64,000 nucleotides of DNA from Hemibagrus wyckioides (GCF_019097595.1 NC_080720.1:14713352-14777351); one strand, 5' to 3'. Positions 1 to 12,390 are shown, numbered from the stretch's first letter. The notes: a model not told the origin generated them from the letters alone. Program-made: numbers and translations.

Positions 1-496
1 ATATGTTCCCCAGGTAAACAACACCCTCGCACCCGGCTATCGAGGTGCTATAAAAGAAAACGTGATTCATCAGACCAGGCCATCTTCTTCCATTGCTCCG
101 TGGTCCAGTTCTAATGCTCACATGCCCATTATTGCCGCTTTCACTCCCCACTGCATCAGTGAGCCTTGGCCGCCCATGACCCTGTTGCTGGGTCACCATT
201 GTTCCTTTCTTGGACCATTTTGATAGATACTGACCACTGCAGACCGGGAACACCCCACAAGAGTTTTGGAGATGCTCTGATCCAGTTATCTAGCCATCAC
301 AATTTGGCCCTTGTCAAACTCGCTCAAATCCTTACGCTTGCCCATTTTTCCTGCTTCTAACACATCAACTTTGAGGACAAAGTGTTCACTTGCTGCCTAA
401 TATATCCCACCCACTAACAGGTGCCATGATGAGGAGATAATCAGTGTTATTCACTTCACCGGTCAGCGCTCATAATGTAATTCCTGATCAGTATAT
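1..496 (-). mobile_element. Tc1-like relic, second family (cut by window edge)
   Basis: Reverse-strand relic. The complement of 75-100 reads WSDESRF (first catalytic Asp), and that of 260-360 gives the [21 protein letters not shown] N-terminal region. The right end carries the GATCAGG-AATACATTATGAGC-like terminal repeat in degraded form, ending about 496. It is broken throughout. Confidence 0.85.
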
Positions 497-1763
497 AGCC
501 AAAAGTATGTAGAGACCTGGCCATCACAACCAGTGCTAGTAGGACATCCCTTTCCAAAACCATAGGCATTAATATTGAGTTAATATTGTAATAACCTCAA
601 CTCTTCTTGGATGGCTTTCCACTAGATTTTGGATTGTGGCTGTGGAGGTTCATGCTCATTTAGCCGCAAGAGCATTAGTGAGCTGAGGTACTGATGTTGG
701 TGAGGAGTTTTAGTTCAGCGTTCTAGTTCATCTCAGTCAGGTGTTCAAAGCTCTGTTCAGGTCTTTGACACCAACATCGACATGTTTATTGAGATCACTT
801 TGTGCACAGGAGCATTGTTATTCCAGTAAAGAAAATAATCGTAATGCTACAACATTGAAGGTCATCCTATACAGTTGTGTGCTTTGAACTTTGTTGCAAG
901 ATTTGAGGGAAGAAGCGCATATGGGTGTGATGGTCAACTTCTGGACAAATAGTGTATGTGTTGATTCTACTTGGATTCACCAATTGCAGTTTTCTTCTAC
1001 TTTGTTTCTTACAAGAAGAAGTCTACTGTAAGGAACATATTTCTCATTCCAAATTGTACTTTTATTCTTTTTCAACTATCTTTCCCTCCACTAGAGTAAC
1101 ATGTTCTTAAGATTTGGAAGGAGTTGAAGTGAGAAGCAGAAAGTAGACAGAATGTCAGTGCACAGCAGAAGACCCAGTTGCTCCGTTGAGTTGCTGAGCT
1201 ATAGCCTGAGGCTCAGAACCAAGAGTGACCTAGTTCTGAACTGAACTATACGTTCACAGTGAAGAAAATAATCCCATCTTCTGCCTGTTGGTTATAACTT
1301 CTGAAACAAATCTCTGGTGCTTAAGCCTTAAAGTTTTGGTGTTCGTGTGTGACATTATGACTGCACTGGATGTAATGGCTGAAACACAATTTTCCCTTCA
1401 GTATGCTTGCCTGTTCTCATGGATTGTAAAATTACAGCATTGTAAATTTAAATTGTCCTAGTAAAAGTAAATGTTTAGATCTGTTTTGTTGAGCAGCATT
1501 TTTAACATTGCAGTCAAAAGAAATACTTCCTTAACCGGGCAGTTACATATGGTGTTACTAAAATGCAGACAAGTTAAAATGTCCAGAAAGAGCTACACTG
1601 TGTGGACTTTCCCAGCTAGAGTCAGACCAGATTGAACATTAAGGAAACTATACAGTAGATAGTGTTAAAGAAAGTAAACAATTTGATGAATATATGGTGT
1701 TTGCACATTTCACATTTTGTACTGTTACATATATCAAAGCGTGTGTTTACATATAGCTTATAG

Positions 1764-2258
1764 CAGTGATTTTTAGCCACTGTGCCGAGGCACACAAGTA
1801 TGCCGTGAGAGATCGTCAGGTGGGCCATTGGAAATGATCCAATTCTTTTGGTCCAAAAAATGATTATTTAGTTACTACAAATAATCACCATTGTTGAACG
1901 CCAGTGCATGCGATGTAGTGACTGACAGAGTAATAAAAAAATACTCCTCCACATTAGTAGGTAGTGCAATAATGACCTTGTTAATTCATGACAATAGAAA
2001 CAAGAACGCAGACTATTTTGTATGCCTGTGTGAACACACTGAGAAACAGGAAACTTTAATAAAAAACCATAGTGGTGAATAAGAGAGCCCAGGTTTCACA
2101 TTGGGAGAATCTTAACAAATTGAGAGATTAAATTTTTTATTATATATACTGTGTTAGGCATCAGTGTGTCATTCTTTAAAATGGTGGTGTTCTGTGGGAA
2201 TATTTTTTTAATGTAAAAAATGTGCCATGCCTCACAAAAGGTTTAAAAAAAAAACCTG
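1764..2258. mobile_element. hAT-like non-autonomous transposon with 8-bp target duplication
   Basis: 495 bp starting CAGTGATTTTTAGCC and ending with the complement of CAGGTTTTTTTTTTAAACC, flanked by perfect 8-bp repeats GCTTATAG (1756-1763 and 2259-2266). CAGTGnTTxxxAxCC ends plus an 8-bp duplication are the hallmark of the hAT superfamily (Charlie type). The GGCACAC..GTGCCGTGAGAG text near the left end is common in fish relics. It contains no transposase. Confidence 0.88.
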
Positions 2259-2384
2259 GCTTATAGAATACAGCTACATTCACTTATATGGTCAAAGGTA
2301 TGTGAACACCTGACCATAACGTTCATAAGTGGATCTTAGAAACGCACAATTGTCTAGAATGTCTTTAAATAATGCAGCTATGAT

Positions 2385-2515
2385 ACAGCCCTCTGGAGCA
2401 GGGAAGGTTAAGGGCCTTGCTCAATTGCCCAACAGAGGAGCCCTGGTGATGCTGGGGCTTGAAGCCCAAACTTCAACCCAGAGCATTAACCACTTAAATC
2501 CCCACTGCCTTTAAA
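2385..2515 (-). mobile_element. tRNA-like SINE fragment (GCCCTTGAGCAAGG family)
   Basis: The complement reads GTGGTTAATGCTCTGGGTTG ... TTCAAGCCCC (B box) ... GAGCAAGGCCCTTAAC. Same family as 10700, 12225, 36478 and 48958. Confidence 0.7.
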
Positions 2516-2753
2516 TATTTAAAGATATTTTATGACATTTGCATTTTTAATTAAATTCTCAACCCAGTGGATTTACCATCTTTATGTTTATATTTCTATT
2601 TGCAGATTTTACAGTGCATTGTAGTCTCCAGAAGAAACATCTTTATGCTAGGTTGAGTTTGGTGAAGAGATAGAACTTTTTTGTTCATGCGAAGGCAGTT
2701 AGTGTTTCAGCAGTTCAGACAGCCGGAGCAGGTTCTTTCCACATCCTGAGTCT

Positions 2754-2840
2754 TGATGTATACTTACCTTGTACCCTGAGAGATGGTGGGACCAGTTGAG
2801 CAATGCTGGAGGATCTGAGGGAACATGGTGCAGTGCAGGG
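2754..2840 (-). mobile_element. L2 LINE scrap
   Basis: GAGAGATGGTGGGACCAGTT GAGCAATGCT and GGATCTGAGGGAAC match the minus-strand L2 copy at 57995-58055 almost base for base. Flanking sequence does not extend the match. Confidence 0.75.
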
Positions 2841-3732
2841 AGCTTCCTGTCATTTCCTGCTTCTTTTATAGGTCTTCTATAAGTCTTTTATAGGTTTGGT
2901 ATACTGGATTATAAAACATGACATCCAGTCATGTGGAACATTCAACAGTTTGACTGACTGCCATCTGTCAACAATTCTGTTTCCAAGTTGAGAAAATCTC
3001 AATTTATTTTTTCATTCTTTTTTTTTTAACTCTCTCACTCCCACAATCCTCTGCAAAGGATTTGTACCTGTCTTCACACAGCACACATAGGGCATGACAT
3101 ACAGAGCACTTCACTTGGCCTCATTGTAAATGCAAAAACAGACACTCTATTCACACTACATCCTGCTCGTTCCTTAAGACGTTTCTCGTATTTCTCCAAC
3201 CTCAATTTCTGTTACAAGAATATGTTTTGCCCATTTCACTATTGAAATGCAGCCTCACTAAGAATACTGAATTTAACTTCCCAGTAAGCAGCCATGGACT
3301 TAAAAAAGATTAAGAAACAAGTTTCACATCATTCCGTTATCATTAAGCAAAACTCTCCTCTGTTGTCTGATTATCAGCAGGTGAGTAATGTGGTGTACGC
3401 TGGAGTTTTTCTCCTCTCTTTTGTTGCTACGTTTTCACTCGTTATCATCTCTGAGAAAATTTTCTGCACACTAGATGAAGGCACCTGACTCTATTATCTG
3501 TCTCTTCTGTGTACTGTAGTGTATGGTGCTGGCTCGTAACAGAACAAACTACAATCATGGGTTTAAAAACATGGGAAAACATCAGAGTGTTGTATATTTT
3601 TGGTATTTTTTTTCAAGTGTTAACATGGAGTGGAACATGTCAAAATGATGACATTAACCCTTTCTACCAGTACACTGTTGTTCCATTCTGACTTATCAGT
3701 ACTGCAATCAGTATAAACAAATACATACAAAT

Positions 3733-4250
3733 TACACCAACCAGGCATAACATTATGAGCACTGAGAGGTGAAGTGAATAACACTGATTAGCTCCTCATC
3801 ATGGCACCTGTTAGTGGGTGGGATATATTAGGCAGCAAGTGAACATTTTGTCCTCATAGTTGATGTGTTAGAAGCAGGAAAAATAGGCAATGTAAGGATT
3901 TGAGCGAGATTAACATGAACCAAATTGTGATGGCTAGACGACTGGATCAGCAAAACTGCAGCTCTTGTGGGGTGTTCCCGGTCTGCAGTGGTCAGTATCT
4001 ATCAAAAGTGGTCCAAGGAAGGAACAGTGGTGAACCGGGGGCTGGGTGACCTGGGGAGTGAAGTCTGGCCCATGTGGTCTGATCCAACAGATGAGCTACT
4101 GTTGCTCAAATTGCTGAAGAAGTTAATGCTGGTTCTGATAGAAAGGTGTCAGAATACACAGTGCATGACGAGTCAGGGCTGTTTTGGCAGCAAAAGGGGG
4201 ACCAACACAATAGTAGGCAGGTGGTCATAATGCTATGCCTGATCGGTGTA
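3733..4250 (+). mobile_element. Tc1-like relic, second family, both ends present
   Basis: Bounded by TACACCAACCAGGCATAACA and, at the right, TTATGCCTGATCGGTGTA-type ends. It encodes fragments such as [20 protein letters not shown], the HTH of the transposase, then jumps by internal deletion to the 3' end (~518 bp against a full-length element of ~1.5 kb or more). It is non-autonomous. Confidence 0.88.
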
Positions 4251-4325
4251 TATACATAACATGCATTTTTATTCTAACATTCATTATAACAAGTAATAAG
4301 AGTTCACTTACACATTTGCTATTAG

Positions 4326-4562
4326 CCTCCTGGTGGTCTGGTGGCAGGATCCTGCACCCTTGTTAATGTGGCCTGGGTTTGATACCCAGGCAAGGAGCTA
4401 TCCCAGTCACTGAAGTGTTAGCTCTCAGTACTGGTCCCAGGCCTGGATAAAATGGGAAGGTTGCGTCCCGAAGGGCATATGGTGTAAAACCTGTGCCAAA
4501 TTGAGACACGTGGACCAAAAGATCCGCTGAGGCGTCCCCAAACAGGGAGCAGCTGAAACAAA
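4326..4562 (+). mobile_element. tRNA-derived SINE (GGGAGCAGC tail type)
   Basis: B-box-like GGGTTTGATACCC follows an A-box-like TGGTCTGGTGGCAGG. The conserved body AAATGGGAAGGTTGCGTC and GTAAAACCTGTGCCAAAT leads to GCGTCCCCAAACAGGGAGCAGC. I recognise this as a common teleost SINE body. Name uncertain. Confidence 0.75.
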
Positions 4563-6119
4563 AACTTATAGATTTGATATTGATTTTAAGTTAGAATTTT
4601 TTGTTAGAAATAAACAGCTGACTCCCAGCATCACAATTCTCAGCCTCACGCTTTAGCGTGATTTTACTTCCGCATGTGCTCTGCTCACTTCATTTGTTTG
4701 TTTAGTAATGGCTTGGCTTTGTTTCAATTCATATTTTGTCTCCCCCCATCTAGTTATTGGTTATTCTCAGATTGTAACCTAATTATTCTCACATGTTTTG
4801 TTTTCCCCTTAATTTGTTAAGGTATTTAAACGCTTGCGTGTCACATCTTGGGTGCAAAGTGTCCGTGAAGTATCGTTACAATCACTCTATTCCAAGCCCA
4901 GCTTCCTGTGTCCCATTTGTTATTCTTGTTAAGCCATAGCCAGGGCTCGTTTGATATTTATCTGACCTCTACTTGTTTATTGCCTTGTGTTTTGGATTGT
5001 TTGCTACCATCTTCAATAAAACCTTCTTCACCTGCACTTACATCCGTTTCCTTGCCGCGTGACAAACAGAACTCACAGCAAAAATATATTTCTGTTTTCC
5101 CTGTCACTTTAGTGTCACATATCTTTTTTTATTCTGAACGCAGCAGGGGTTAAGTATAACCATGCGAGGGGTTAAGTAGAGAGTCATCAGGCTAATAGTG
5201 ATATTGAAAGGCAATGAAGAGGAAAAGTCAATGAGGAATATAGACAGAGTGTCAGATTGTTAACAAGTGTGCGCTGCAGTCATGTGCATATTCAGAGCTG
5301 AGGATTTAATGCAGCTATTGCACACATAGATGTTTAGACATCAGATGTAACTACACAATTGCTATAACCACTGTGTGTCTCATTTATGTGATTGTGACCT
5401 TCAGCTTAAGCGCATTTATATTTCAAGTGAGGAATAATAAGTCACTTTCTGATGGTTCAGTGAAACCACAGTATGTCATAGTGAAATTTACACTCCAAAA
5501 ATTTACACTCCAAACAGGTATAGAGTGTCAATCAAACCAACAGTGAACACAGTGTAAATATAACACTATTAATTAATCATAATCATCCTTATAAGTTAAT
5601 TAATCAAACATATTTAATATGTCTGATTCCTAAAAATGAGTGTATGTAGTAGCCATTTATTTTACTTTATTGATTTTATGATTATAAAAATATAATATAA
5701 TAAAATTATAATTGATTATTTATTTATGTATTTATTTATGTGAGGACATAGGAGGAGACAGCTTCTGAAACACAGACATTGCTTTTATATCAAGGACACA
5801 AAGATATTATATATTTAGGGAGAATTTAAATGTGAAAAATTTCAACCAAAATAGCATTTTACTAAAACAAGTTGCAGACTCATTCATACACTCAGAGTAT
5901 TTTACGTTTTTAAAGTTATTATTATATGATTGTCAGTTAAAGTGTAGTTTTAATACATGTCATTTCCTTTAAAAATAAACATTTAAGCAAAGCTTGGTCT
6001 ATTATCTTCCCAGATTATCCAGTGGTGTTTGAAATCCAGTCTTAATCCCTCAGATCTACTTACAGTCCAGTCTTGGGCACGCTGATATAAACTCATGAAT
6101 ATTTAACATGCTTAATATT

Positions 6120-6440
6120 TAGGGGGGTTTGCACATTTGCCTCATACCTCCAGGGTTGTGGGTTTGATTTGTGTGGGTGTGTGTGTGTTGCATGTCCTCC
6201 CCGTGCATCCTTGTTTTTCCCTCCGGCTTCCCCAGTCTAAAGACATGCATTGTAGGCTGGTTGGCATCTCTAAACTGTCTGTAGTGTTTGAGTGAGTGTG
6301 TGTGCAATTGTGCTTCATGATAGAATAGGATCATTTTCCAAGATGTACCCTGCCTTGTGCCCCAAGTCTCCTGGAATAGACTCCAGGTTCCCCACAACCC
6401 GTTAGGATAAGCAGTGTAGACGATGGATGGATGGATGGAC
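6120..6440 (+). mobile_element. tRNA-derived SINE (GCACATTTGCCTCA family)
   Basis: TTTGCACATTTGCCTCATACCT, GTGGGTTTGATTTG (B box), CTAAAGACATGCATTGTAGG, CTGGAATAGACTCCAGGTTCC and GGATAAGCAGTGTAGACGAT, ending in a GGAT repeat. The A-box part is lost. Same family as 42468 and 56643. Confidence 0.8.
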
Positions 6441-8179
6441 GCAATATTTATCACTCAGCATTCTGTAGTGGGAGGCAAATCCAGACATCCACAATGTTTT
6501 ATGTAAAAACACAATCATGACACGTGAAAGCTGAACTGAACTGTTATCCACCATGTTTATTTTAATCTAAAGTCACATCTATGAGTCATAATCATAAGCT
6601 GAAAATGTGTTTGAGAGTAATGTTTTAGTTGTCAGGAATTTTCCCTTTCAGTTGTTGATCCATTTCTCACCATTAAAAAGAGACACTCTTATATTATGTT
6701 TTGTGCGTTTGTCTTACCTTCACTATGAGAAGCCCTGTTCTAATAGTGGTTGACTATCCTAATGTGTTCACCTGTTCTGTGATTCATTCTCAGTTGTTTC
6801 TGTTCCTCTCTGTTCAGTCTTTTCATGTTATTTATCTTGTTAAGTTCTGAGCCTTGCTTCTAGTTCCAATGTTGTTTGATTTCTACCTCATTATTTTCTC
6901 GTATTTTGATTGTGGATTAATCTCATGTTGTGCACTTTGGTTGTGTTTGGATTGCCAACTGTGGACATTTTCACGCTTGGATCCTGCCTCATTTTTATAG
7001 TAATATGGGTGTTTGGTGACTAAAGGACAGAAAGTCTTTAAAATCCGTCTAAATATCGGGGGTCTCTCCCATTTTTAGCATTTGTTTTAATAAATCTTGT
7101 ATTGAAGCTCAAGTGTAAGAGATTAAAGGCATGATGCTTAGCATCTGCTACTCTCTGAAAGGGGTGATGCTACAGATTTCTCCCTCGTCTTATTCCCCAA
7201 AGTAATTGCTTCTCCTGCTCCCCTTATCTGAAACCTCATCCAGCTGTCTCTGTCCTTTTCATGATTCTCCTCTCCTCCGAGCTTTTCTTTCTTCATCCTC
7301 CGGCTTGTTGATTGATTGGGAAAGGAGATAGGGCTGAGATGGAGGACAGGGAAAGGGGGGAGGTGGTGCTGTTGGTGCTGCTGGTTAGTGAAAGCTTAAG
7401 GCCATGAAAGCAGATTAGGATCGTTCCAGGACGCTTTCACTCTTCCTCTGGTTCAGGGTCATTATAATTGTCAGTGTTAAGGTATTAAGTGATCGATGAG
7501 CTGCCAGACATCATGTTTGCATGTAAATGCATTTGTTCGGGAGTGTTGTGTGGCATCAGCATTCAAGGACACTGAGAAATGTCCTTTTTAGTCTTTCTTT
7601 CTGCTGTAAGGGAAGAATGGCAGCTTAAAAGAGGCCTTTTAAAGAAAATGGAACTAGGCATCGAAACCATGATTTTTCCAAACAACTGTAATTAAAAACG
7701 ACTGCTTTTTCCGTTCTCTGACAGCTCCAGACAATAAACAGATTCCTGAGCTGCACACACAAACTGTGTATTGCTTAATAGGGTTGTGGTTGTTTTGTCA
7801 GATTTTGACTTTAATTAGCCAAGATCACGTAAAGGTGTGACTGATTCTTTCCACACAGTAAAAACATAAAACTACAATCAAGTAGCAAATCACAGAATGC
7901 TCTGTAAATATTCCCATTGCGTGTTTAGTCAAAGTTAAAATTTATTTTTTGCCCATTATGTTGTACAGCGAAATAAACAGTGTTTATATAAATGTACCCA
8001 CAGGGAACTAGCTGTGTAGCATATTTAAGTCAATAAAAGGAGTTGAGTGTAAATCGTTATTGTTTCTCTAATATAACTGTTTGAAGATCAATACGTCTAA
8101 CAGTCTGAATAATAGACCCAGCTGTCGTACCACGGCTATGTGAACTTCCCTGAGTTCTGTCTTTGTTTCTTTTGTGCAG

Positions 8180-8342
8180 GAAAGACCAGCATCTCCTGTC
8201 TTCCGTGAACTGCTGGTACCTGGTTTTGAATCAGACTCGCAGAGAAAGCCGCGACCATGCCACACTCAACGACATCTACATCAACAACGTCATCGTCCGC
8301 CTGGCGCAGATCAGCGAGGACGTCATTCGCCTCTTTAAAAAG
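8180..8342 (+). CDS. srgap3: srgap3 exon A (F-BAR domain)
   Basis: First srgap3 coding exon in the window, encoding about residues 88-141 in human numbering (counted from memory). It starts with the third base of a split Lys codon and reads KDQHLLSSVNCWYLVLNQ through ISEDVIRLFKK, ending on a codon boundary. The acceptor is a T-rich tract plus GCAG and the donor is GTCTGT. This is part of the F-BAR helical bundle, which dimerises and binds and bends membranes; srGAP F-BARs drive filopodia-like protrusions. The Asn-Cys-Trp core and RRESRDHATL are srGAP family hallmarks, and ISEDVIRLFKK fits srGAP3 better than srGAP2. Earlier exons encoding the N-terminus are upstream of the window. Confidence 0.95.
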
Positions 8343-8826
8343 GTCTGTGTTCGCTCTGTTGCCTCTTTAACGTGATGTTGAAAGCCGTCATGCCTGTTGT
8401 ATATCTGTCATAATGAGAACATTTATGAGACATTAATGCAAAATACCTAAAGAGTTACATGCTACTGAAAATCTGGGTCTTTTTCTTTTGGTTGAAACAG
8501 ACAAACAGGAGATTATGCTACAGTTTTCCTACGGTGTCTAGGACAATTAGCTCCAAAACTTTATTACGTTCTATAATAATATTAGCTTTGTTGCTAGCTT
8601 TAGGACTATGGATTGTTCTGTAAACTTAGGGTTTGAATGTGTAGCTGAAATTTAATCTTGCAAAACATGCAAAGCTTTCCTTTATTGCAGTGACTGTCCT
8701 GTCACAGCCTGATTGGGTTCAGTTAAATCTTAAAAGTTCAGTTTTTGTACATTTGTGAATCCCTGAAACAAATTTTGTGAATTTGTGACAAATGTTTGAG
8801 TAATGGTACATGATCGCTCATATCAG

Positions 8827-9819
8827 ATACCACGGCTTCTGCTCGGATCTCAGTGTGTGTGCTGGACATTTCATCTTAGATGACAGCTCATCAGCTGAAA
8901 CTCAATCCCAGCAAAACTGAACTGCTGGTCATCCCAGGTGATTCATCCCCAGCCCAGGATTTTGCATTATCTCTGAAAAATGCAATGATATCCCCTTCAG
9001 CCACTGCTCACAACCTTGGGGTAACCATGGACAATCAACTGTCCTTTTCCTCCCATGTTGCTAATGTGACACTCATGTCGGTTTCTTCTGTACAACATCA
9101 GAAGGATTCGACCATTTCTATCCACACAGGCTACTCAAGTGCTTGTTCAGTCTCTGGTCATTTCGAGACTGGACTACTGCAACTCTTTACTGGCAGGTCT
9201 TCCTCTGAATGCAGTTCGTCCACTGCAAATGATCCAAAATGCAGCTGCGCGGCTTGTTTTCAACCTGCCTAAATTGTCCCACACCACCCCTCTGCTGCGT
9301 TCCCTCCACTGGCTTCCGGTAGCTGAACACATCAGATTCAAAACACTGATGCTTCCCTACAAAGCCAAGAATGGACCAGCACCATCTTACCTCAAAGATC
9401 TTATTACTCCTCTCATTGCACCTCGTTCCCTCAGATCCACTAGCACTGCTTGACTGGTCCCAACATCTCTCAGGGTTAAAGGTCAGTATACAGCTAGACT
9501 CTTCTCTGTTCTGGCACCGAGGTGGTGGAACGAACTTCCCCTAGATGTCCGCACAGCCGAGTCACTGACTGTCTCCAAACAACGACTGAAGACCTACATC
9601 TTCTTGAAACACTTAAACTAGCTCTAGATCTTATTTTTCCCTGTTTTTATGTATTGTTATATGTTTAAAAAAACACCAGCTCAGTTTTAGGCTAATAGTA
9701 TCCTAAGTCTGTAACCTATTGAACCAGTGTTAATATATTCATTGATAAAGACTTAAAGCACTTTTGTACGTCGCTCTGGATAAGAGGGTCTTCCAAATGC
9801 CAAAAATGTAAATGTAAAC
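8827..9819 (+). mobile_element. L2-clade LINE, 5'-truncated
   Basis: It encodes the end of a non-LTR reverse transcriptase [20 protein letters not shown], then SRLDYCNSLLAGLP, IQNAAARLVFNLPK, HWLPVAEHIRFKTL and APRWWNELPLDVR. It is spread over two frames, with stops. A ~30-bp insertion near 8850 interrupts the start. The 3' tail is CGCTCTGGATAAGAGGGTCT with ATGTAAATGTAAA. It is a dead fragment. Confidence 0.9.
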
Positions 9820-10699
9820 AGCAGAAGTCACAGCTACAAATGATAAAATTAGAAAAGAAATGTATGATGAGTAAGTGCTTTTGCCGCCATTTATTGTTGT
9901 GTTTGCACATTGTAAATTCGACTGATTTTCTCCACTTATTTATTAACCCTTTTTACCAACACATTTGCGATCCATTCTACTAGCATAATGGAAATTGACT
10001 CATCAGATGTTTTCAATCAGTATAAACTATATAAATAAATTATTTTATCTCCGCAAGCCTGAATTAGTCAGGACTCTGTTGGCATACAGTGTGAGATGTT
10101 AGGATAACCTTGCACTGAATTTTAATGGTTGAAAACAAGTACTTGTTTATCTCTGAGAGCAGAAATGGGTTTGATATCACAATTCCTTTGAAGATACAAA
10201 CATTTGTGGGGAAAAAATGAACTGTTTTTGTTTTTTGGAGCTTTTCTATGAAAATATTGCCACAACTAGGCTAGGTACAAACAACAAGAAATACTTATAA
10301 ATCCTACATATTCTTAATGCCCTGAATGTCTCCTTTCATATAAGCCATTAACCATCACTGTGGAGTGCAACATGATTCAATCCAGAATATGAGCACAACA
10401 AAACAGGAGGAAATTTCTTTTGGCCTCTGGTAATAATTAAATATGGTTGAAGTAAATTCTATATATAGTAGTCTTATTCTTCCATATAGGCCTATAAACA
10501 TGAAGATATATATAATGGAAACATGAGAAAATACGACACACATTCATCCTGCCATTTATAATTGTGAGTAATATCTCACAGTTGTGGTTTTGTATCTCAC
10601 AGTTGCGAGTCAGACACAGTGTCCTGTTCAGCATATCCTTGAAGTAATCAGTTCCTGCTGAGAAGAATACTTCAGTTAGGTTGTATTACTTCTTTGCAC

Positions 10700-10936
10700 A
10701 TGGTTAGTTTTGTATTTATGTGTCATGTATACATTACAGCAAGGTGAAATTCTTTTCTTTGCATATCCCAGCTTGTCAGAGCACAGGGTCAGACATGATA
10801 CAGCACTGCTGGAGAAGAGAGGGTCAAGAGCTTGGCTCAAGGGCACAACAGTGGCAGCTTGCTGAGGCTTGAGCTCTTGCCCTTCTGATCAGTAACCCAG
10901 AACTTTAACCCTTGAGCCACCACTGCCACCTCTGCC
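10700..10936 (-). mobile_element. tRNA-like SINE (GCCCTTGAGCAAGG family)
   Basis: The complement of its right end reads GGCAGTGGTGGCTCAAGGGT TAAAG, a Pol III A-box region, followed by the Ser/Leu tRNA-like body. Its tail at 10705-10770 (TGTCATGTATACATTACAGC, AAATTCTTTTCTTTGCATAT CCCA) is shared with 36480-36540 and 49140-49200. Confidence 0.75.
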
Positions 10937-10964
10937 CACTGCTGCATATACCATTTGCCAAATA

Positions 10965-12211
10965 CCATATTGCCAAAAGTATTCGCTCACCCATCCAAAT
11001 AATCAGTATCAGGTGTTCCAATCACTTCCATGGCCACAGGTGTATAAAATCAAGCACCTAGGCATGCAGACTGTTTTTACAAACATTTGTGAAAGACTGG
11101 GTCGCTCTCAGGAGCTCAGTGAATTCCAGCGTGGAACTGTGATAGGATGCCACCTGTGCAACAAATCCAGTCGTGAAATTTCCTCGCCCCTAAATATTCC
11201 ACAGTCAACTGTCAGCTGTATTATAAGAACGTGGAAGTGTTTGGGAACGACAGCAACTCAGCCACGAAGTGGTAGGCCACGTAAACTGACGGAGCGGGGT
11301 CAGTGGATGCTGAGGCGCATAGTGTGAAGAGGTCGCCAACTTTCTGCAGAGTCAATCGCTACAGACCTCCAAACTTCATGTGGCCTTCAGATTAGCTCAA
11401 GAACAGTGCGCAGAGAGCTTCATGGAATGGGTTTCCATGGCCGAGCAGCTGCATCCAAGCCATACATCACCAAGTGCAATGCAAAGCGTCGGATGCAGTG
11501 GTGTAAAGCACGCCGCCACTGGACTCTAGAGCAGTGGAGACGCGTTCTCTGGAGTGATGAATCGCGTTTCTCCATCTGGCAATCTGATGGACGAGTCTGG
11601 GTTTGGCGGTTGCCAGGAGAACAGTACTTGTCTGACTGCATTGTGCCAAGTGTAAAGTTTGGTGGAGGGGGGATTATGGTGTGGGGTTGTTTTTCAGGAG
11701 CTGGGCTTGGCCCCTTAGTTCCAGTGAAAGGAACTCTGAATGCTTCAGCATACCAAGACATTTTGGACAATTCCATGCTCCCAACTTTGTGGGAACAGTT
11801 TGGAGCTGGCCCCTTCCTCTTCCAACATGACTGTGCACCAGGGCACAAAGCAAGGTCCATAAAGACATGGATGACAGAGTCTGGTGTGGAGGAACTTGAC
11901 TGGCCTGCACCTGAGTCCTGACCTCAACCCGATAGAACACCTTTGGGATGAATTAGAGCGGAGACTGAGAGCCAGGCCTTCTCGTCCAACATCAGTGTGT
12001 GACCTCACAAATGCGCTTCTGGAAGAATGGTCAACAATTCCCATAAACACACTCCTAAACCTTGTGGACAGCCTTCCCTGAAGAGTTGAAGCTGTTATAG
12101 CTGCAAAGGGTGGACCGACGTCATATTGAACCCTATGGATTAGGAATGGGATGTCACTTAAGTTCATATGCGAGTCAAGGCAGGTGAGCGAATACTTTTG
12201 GCAATATAGTG
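10965..12211 (+). mobile_element. Tc1-like DNA transposon, copy 1 (decayed)
   Basis: ~1247 bp bounded by inverted ends with core TATTGCCAAAAGTATTCGCT, flanked by TA on both sides. It encodes a Tc1 transposase relic on the + strand. The left terminus lacks two bases relative to copy 2. It sits between two SINE insertions. Confidence 0.95.
11013..12128 (+). pseudogene. Tc1 transposase pseudogene (copy 1)
   Basis: Paired-like helix-turn-helix region ([19 protein letters not shown]) followed by the DDE domain: [16 protein letters not shown] and [11 protein letters not shown]. It is broken by a TGA at 11325-11327 (CGA in the other copies, a CpG-type transition), an insertion near 11915 that shifts frame just before PDLNPIE, and a further stop at 12079. 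The usual initiator Met before GRSQEL is Leu. It is non-functional. Confidence 0.93.
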
Positions 12212-12224
12212 TATATAAGGCATT

Positions 12225-12390
12225 GGACTACTGATCGGAAGGTTGTGAGTTGAGTCCTAGGTCCAACAAGCTGCCACTGCTGGACCCCTGAGCAAAGCCC
12301 TTAACCCTCAATTGCTCAGTTGTATAAAATGAGATAAATTGTACATCGCTCTAGATAAGGGCATCTGCCAAATACCAGAACTGTAATATA
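12225..12390 (+). mobile_element. tRNA-like SINE with L2-type 3' tail
   Basis: ACTGATCGGAAGGTTGTGAG TTGAGTCCTAGG (B box region), CTGCCACTGCTGGACCCCTG AGCAAAGCCC, TTGTATAAAATGAGATAAAT, then ATCGCTCTAGATAAGGGCAT CTGCCAAATACC. The tail matches the L2 LINE 3' end at 9768-9819. Inserted right after Tc1 copy 1. Confidence 0.8.

Larger units (their letters stand above)
1..8179 (+). other. srgap3: srgap3 intron upstream of exon A (partial)
   Basis: Non-coding. It holds two second-family Tc1 relics in inverted orientation, a hAT element at 1764-2258, SINE fragments, and an L2 scrap. I recognise nothing in 500-1760, 2860-3730, 4565-6115 (AT-rich, with a tandem TTTACACTCC pair near 5489) or 6450-8160. 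The stretch 7120-7760 looks unique and somewhat pyrimidine-rich and may be worth a conservation check. Confidence 0.7.
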
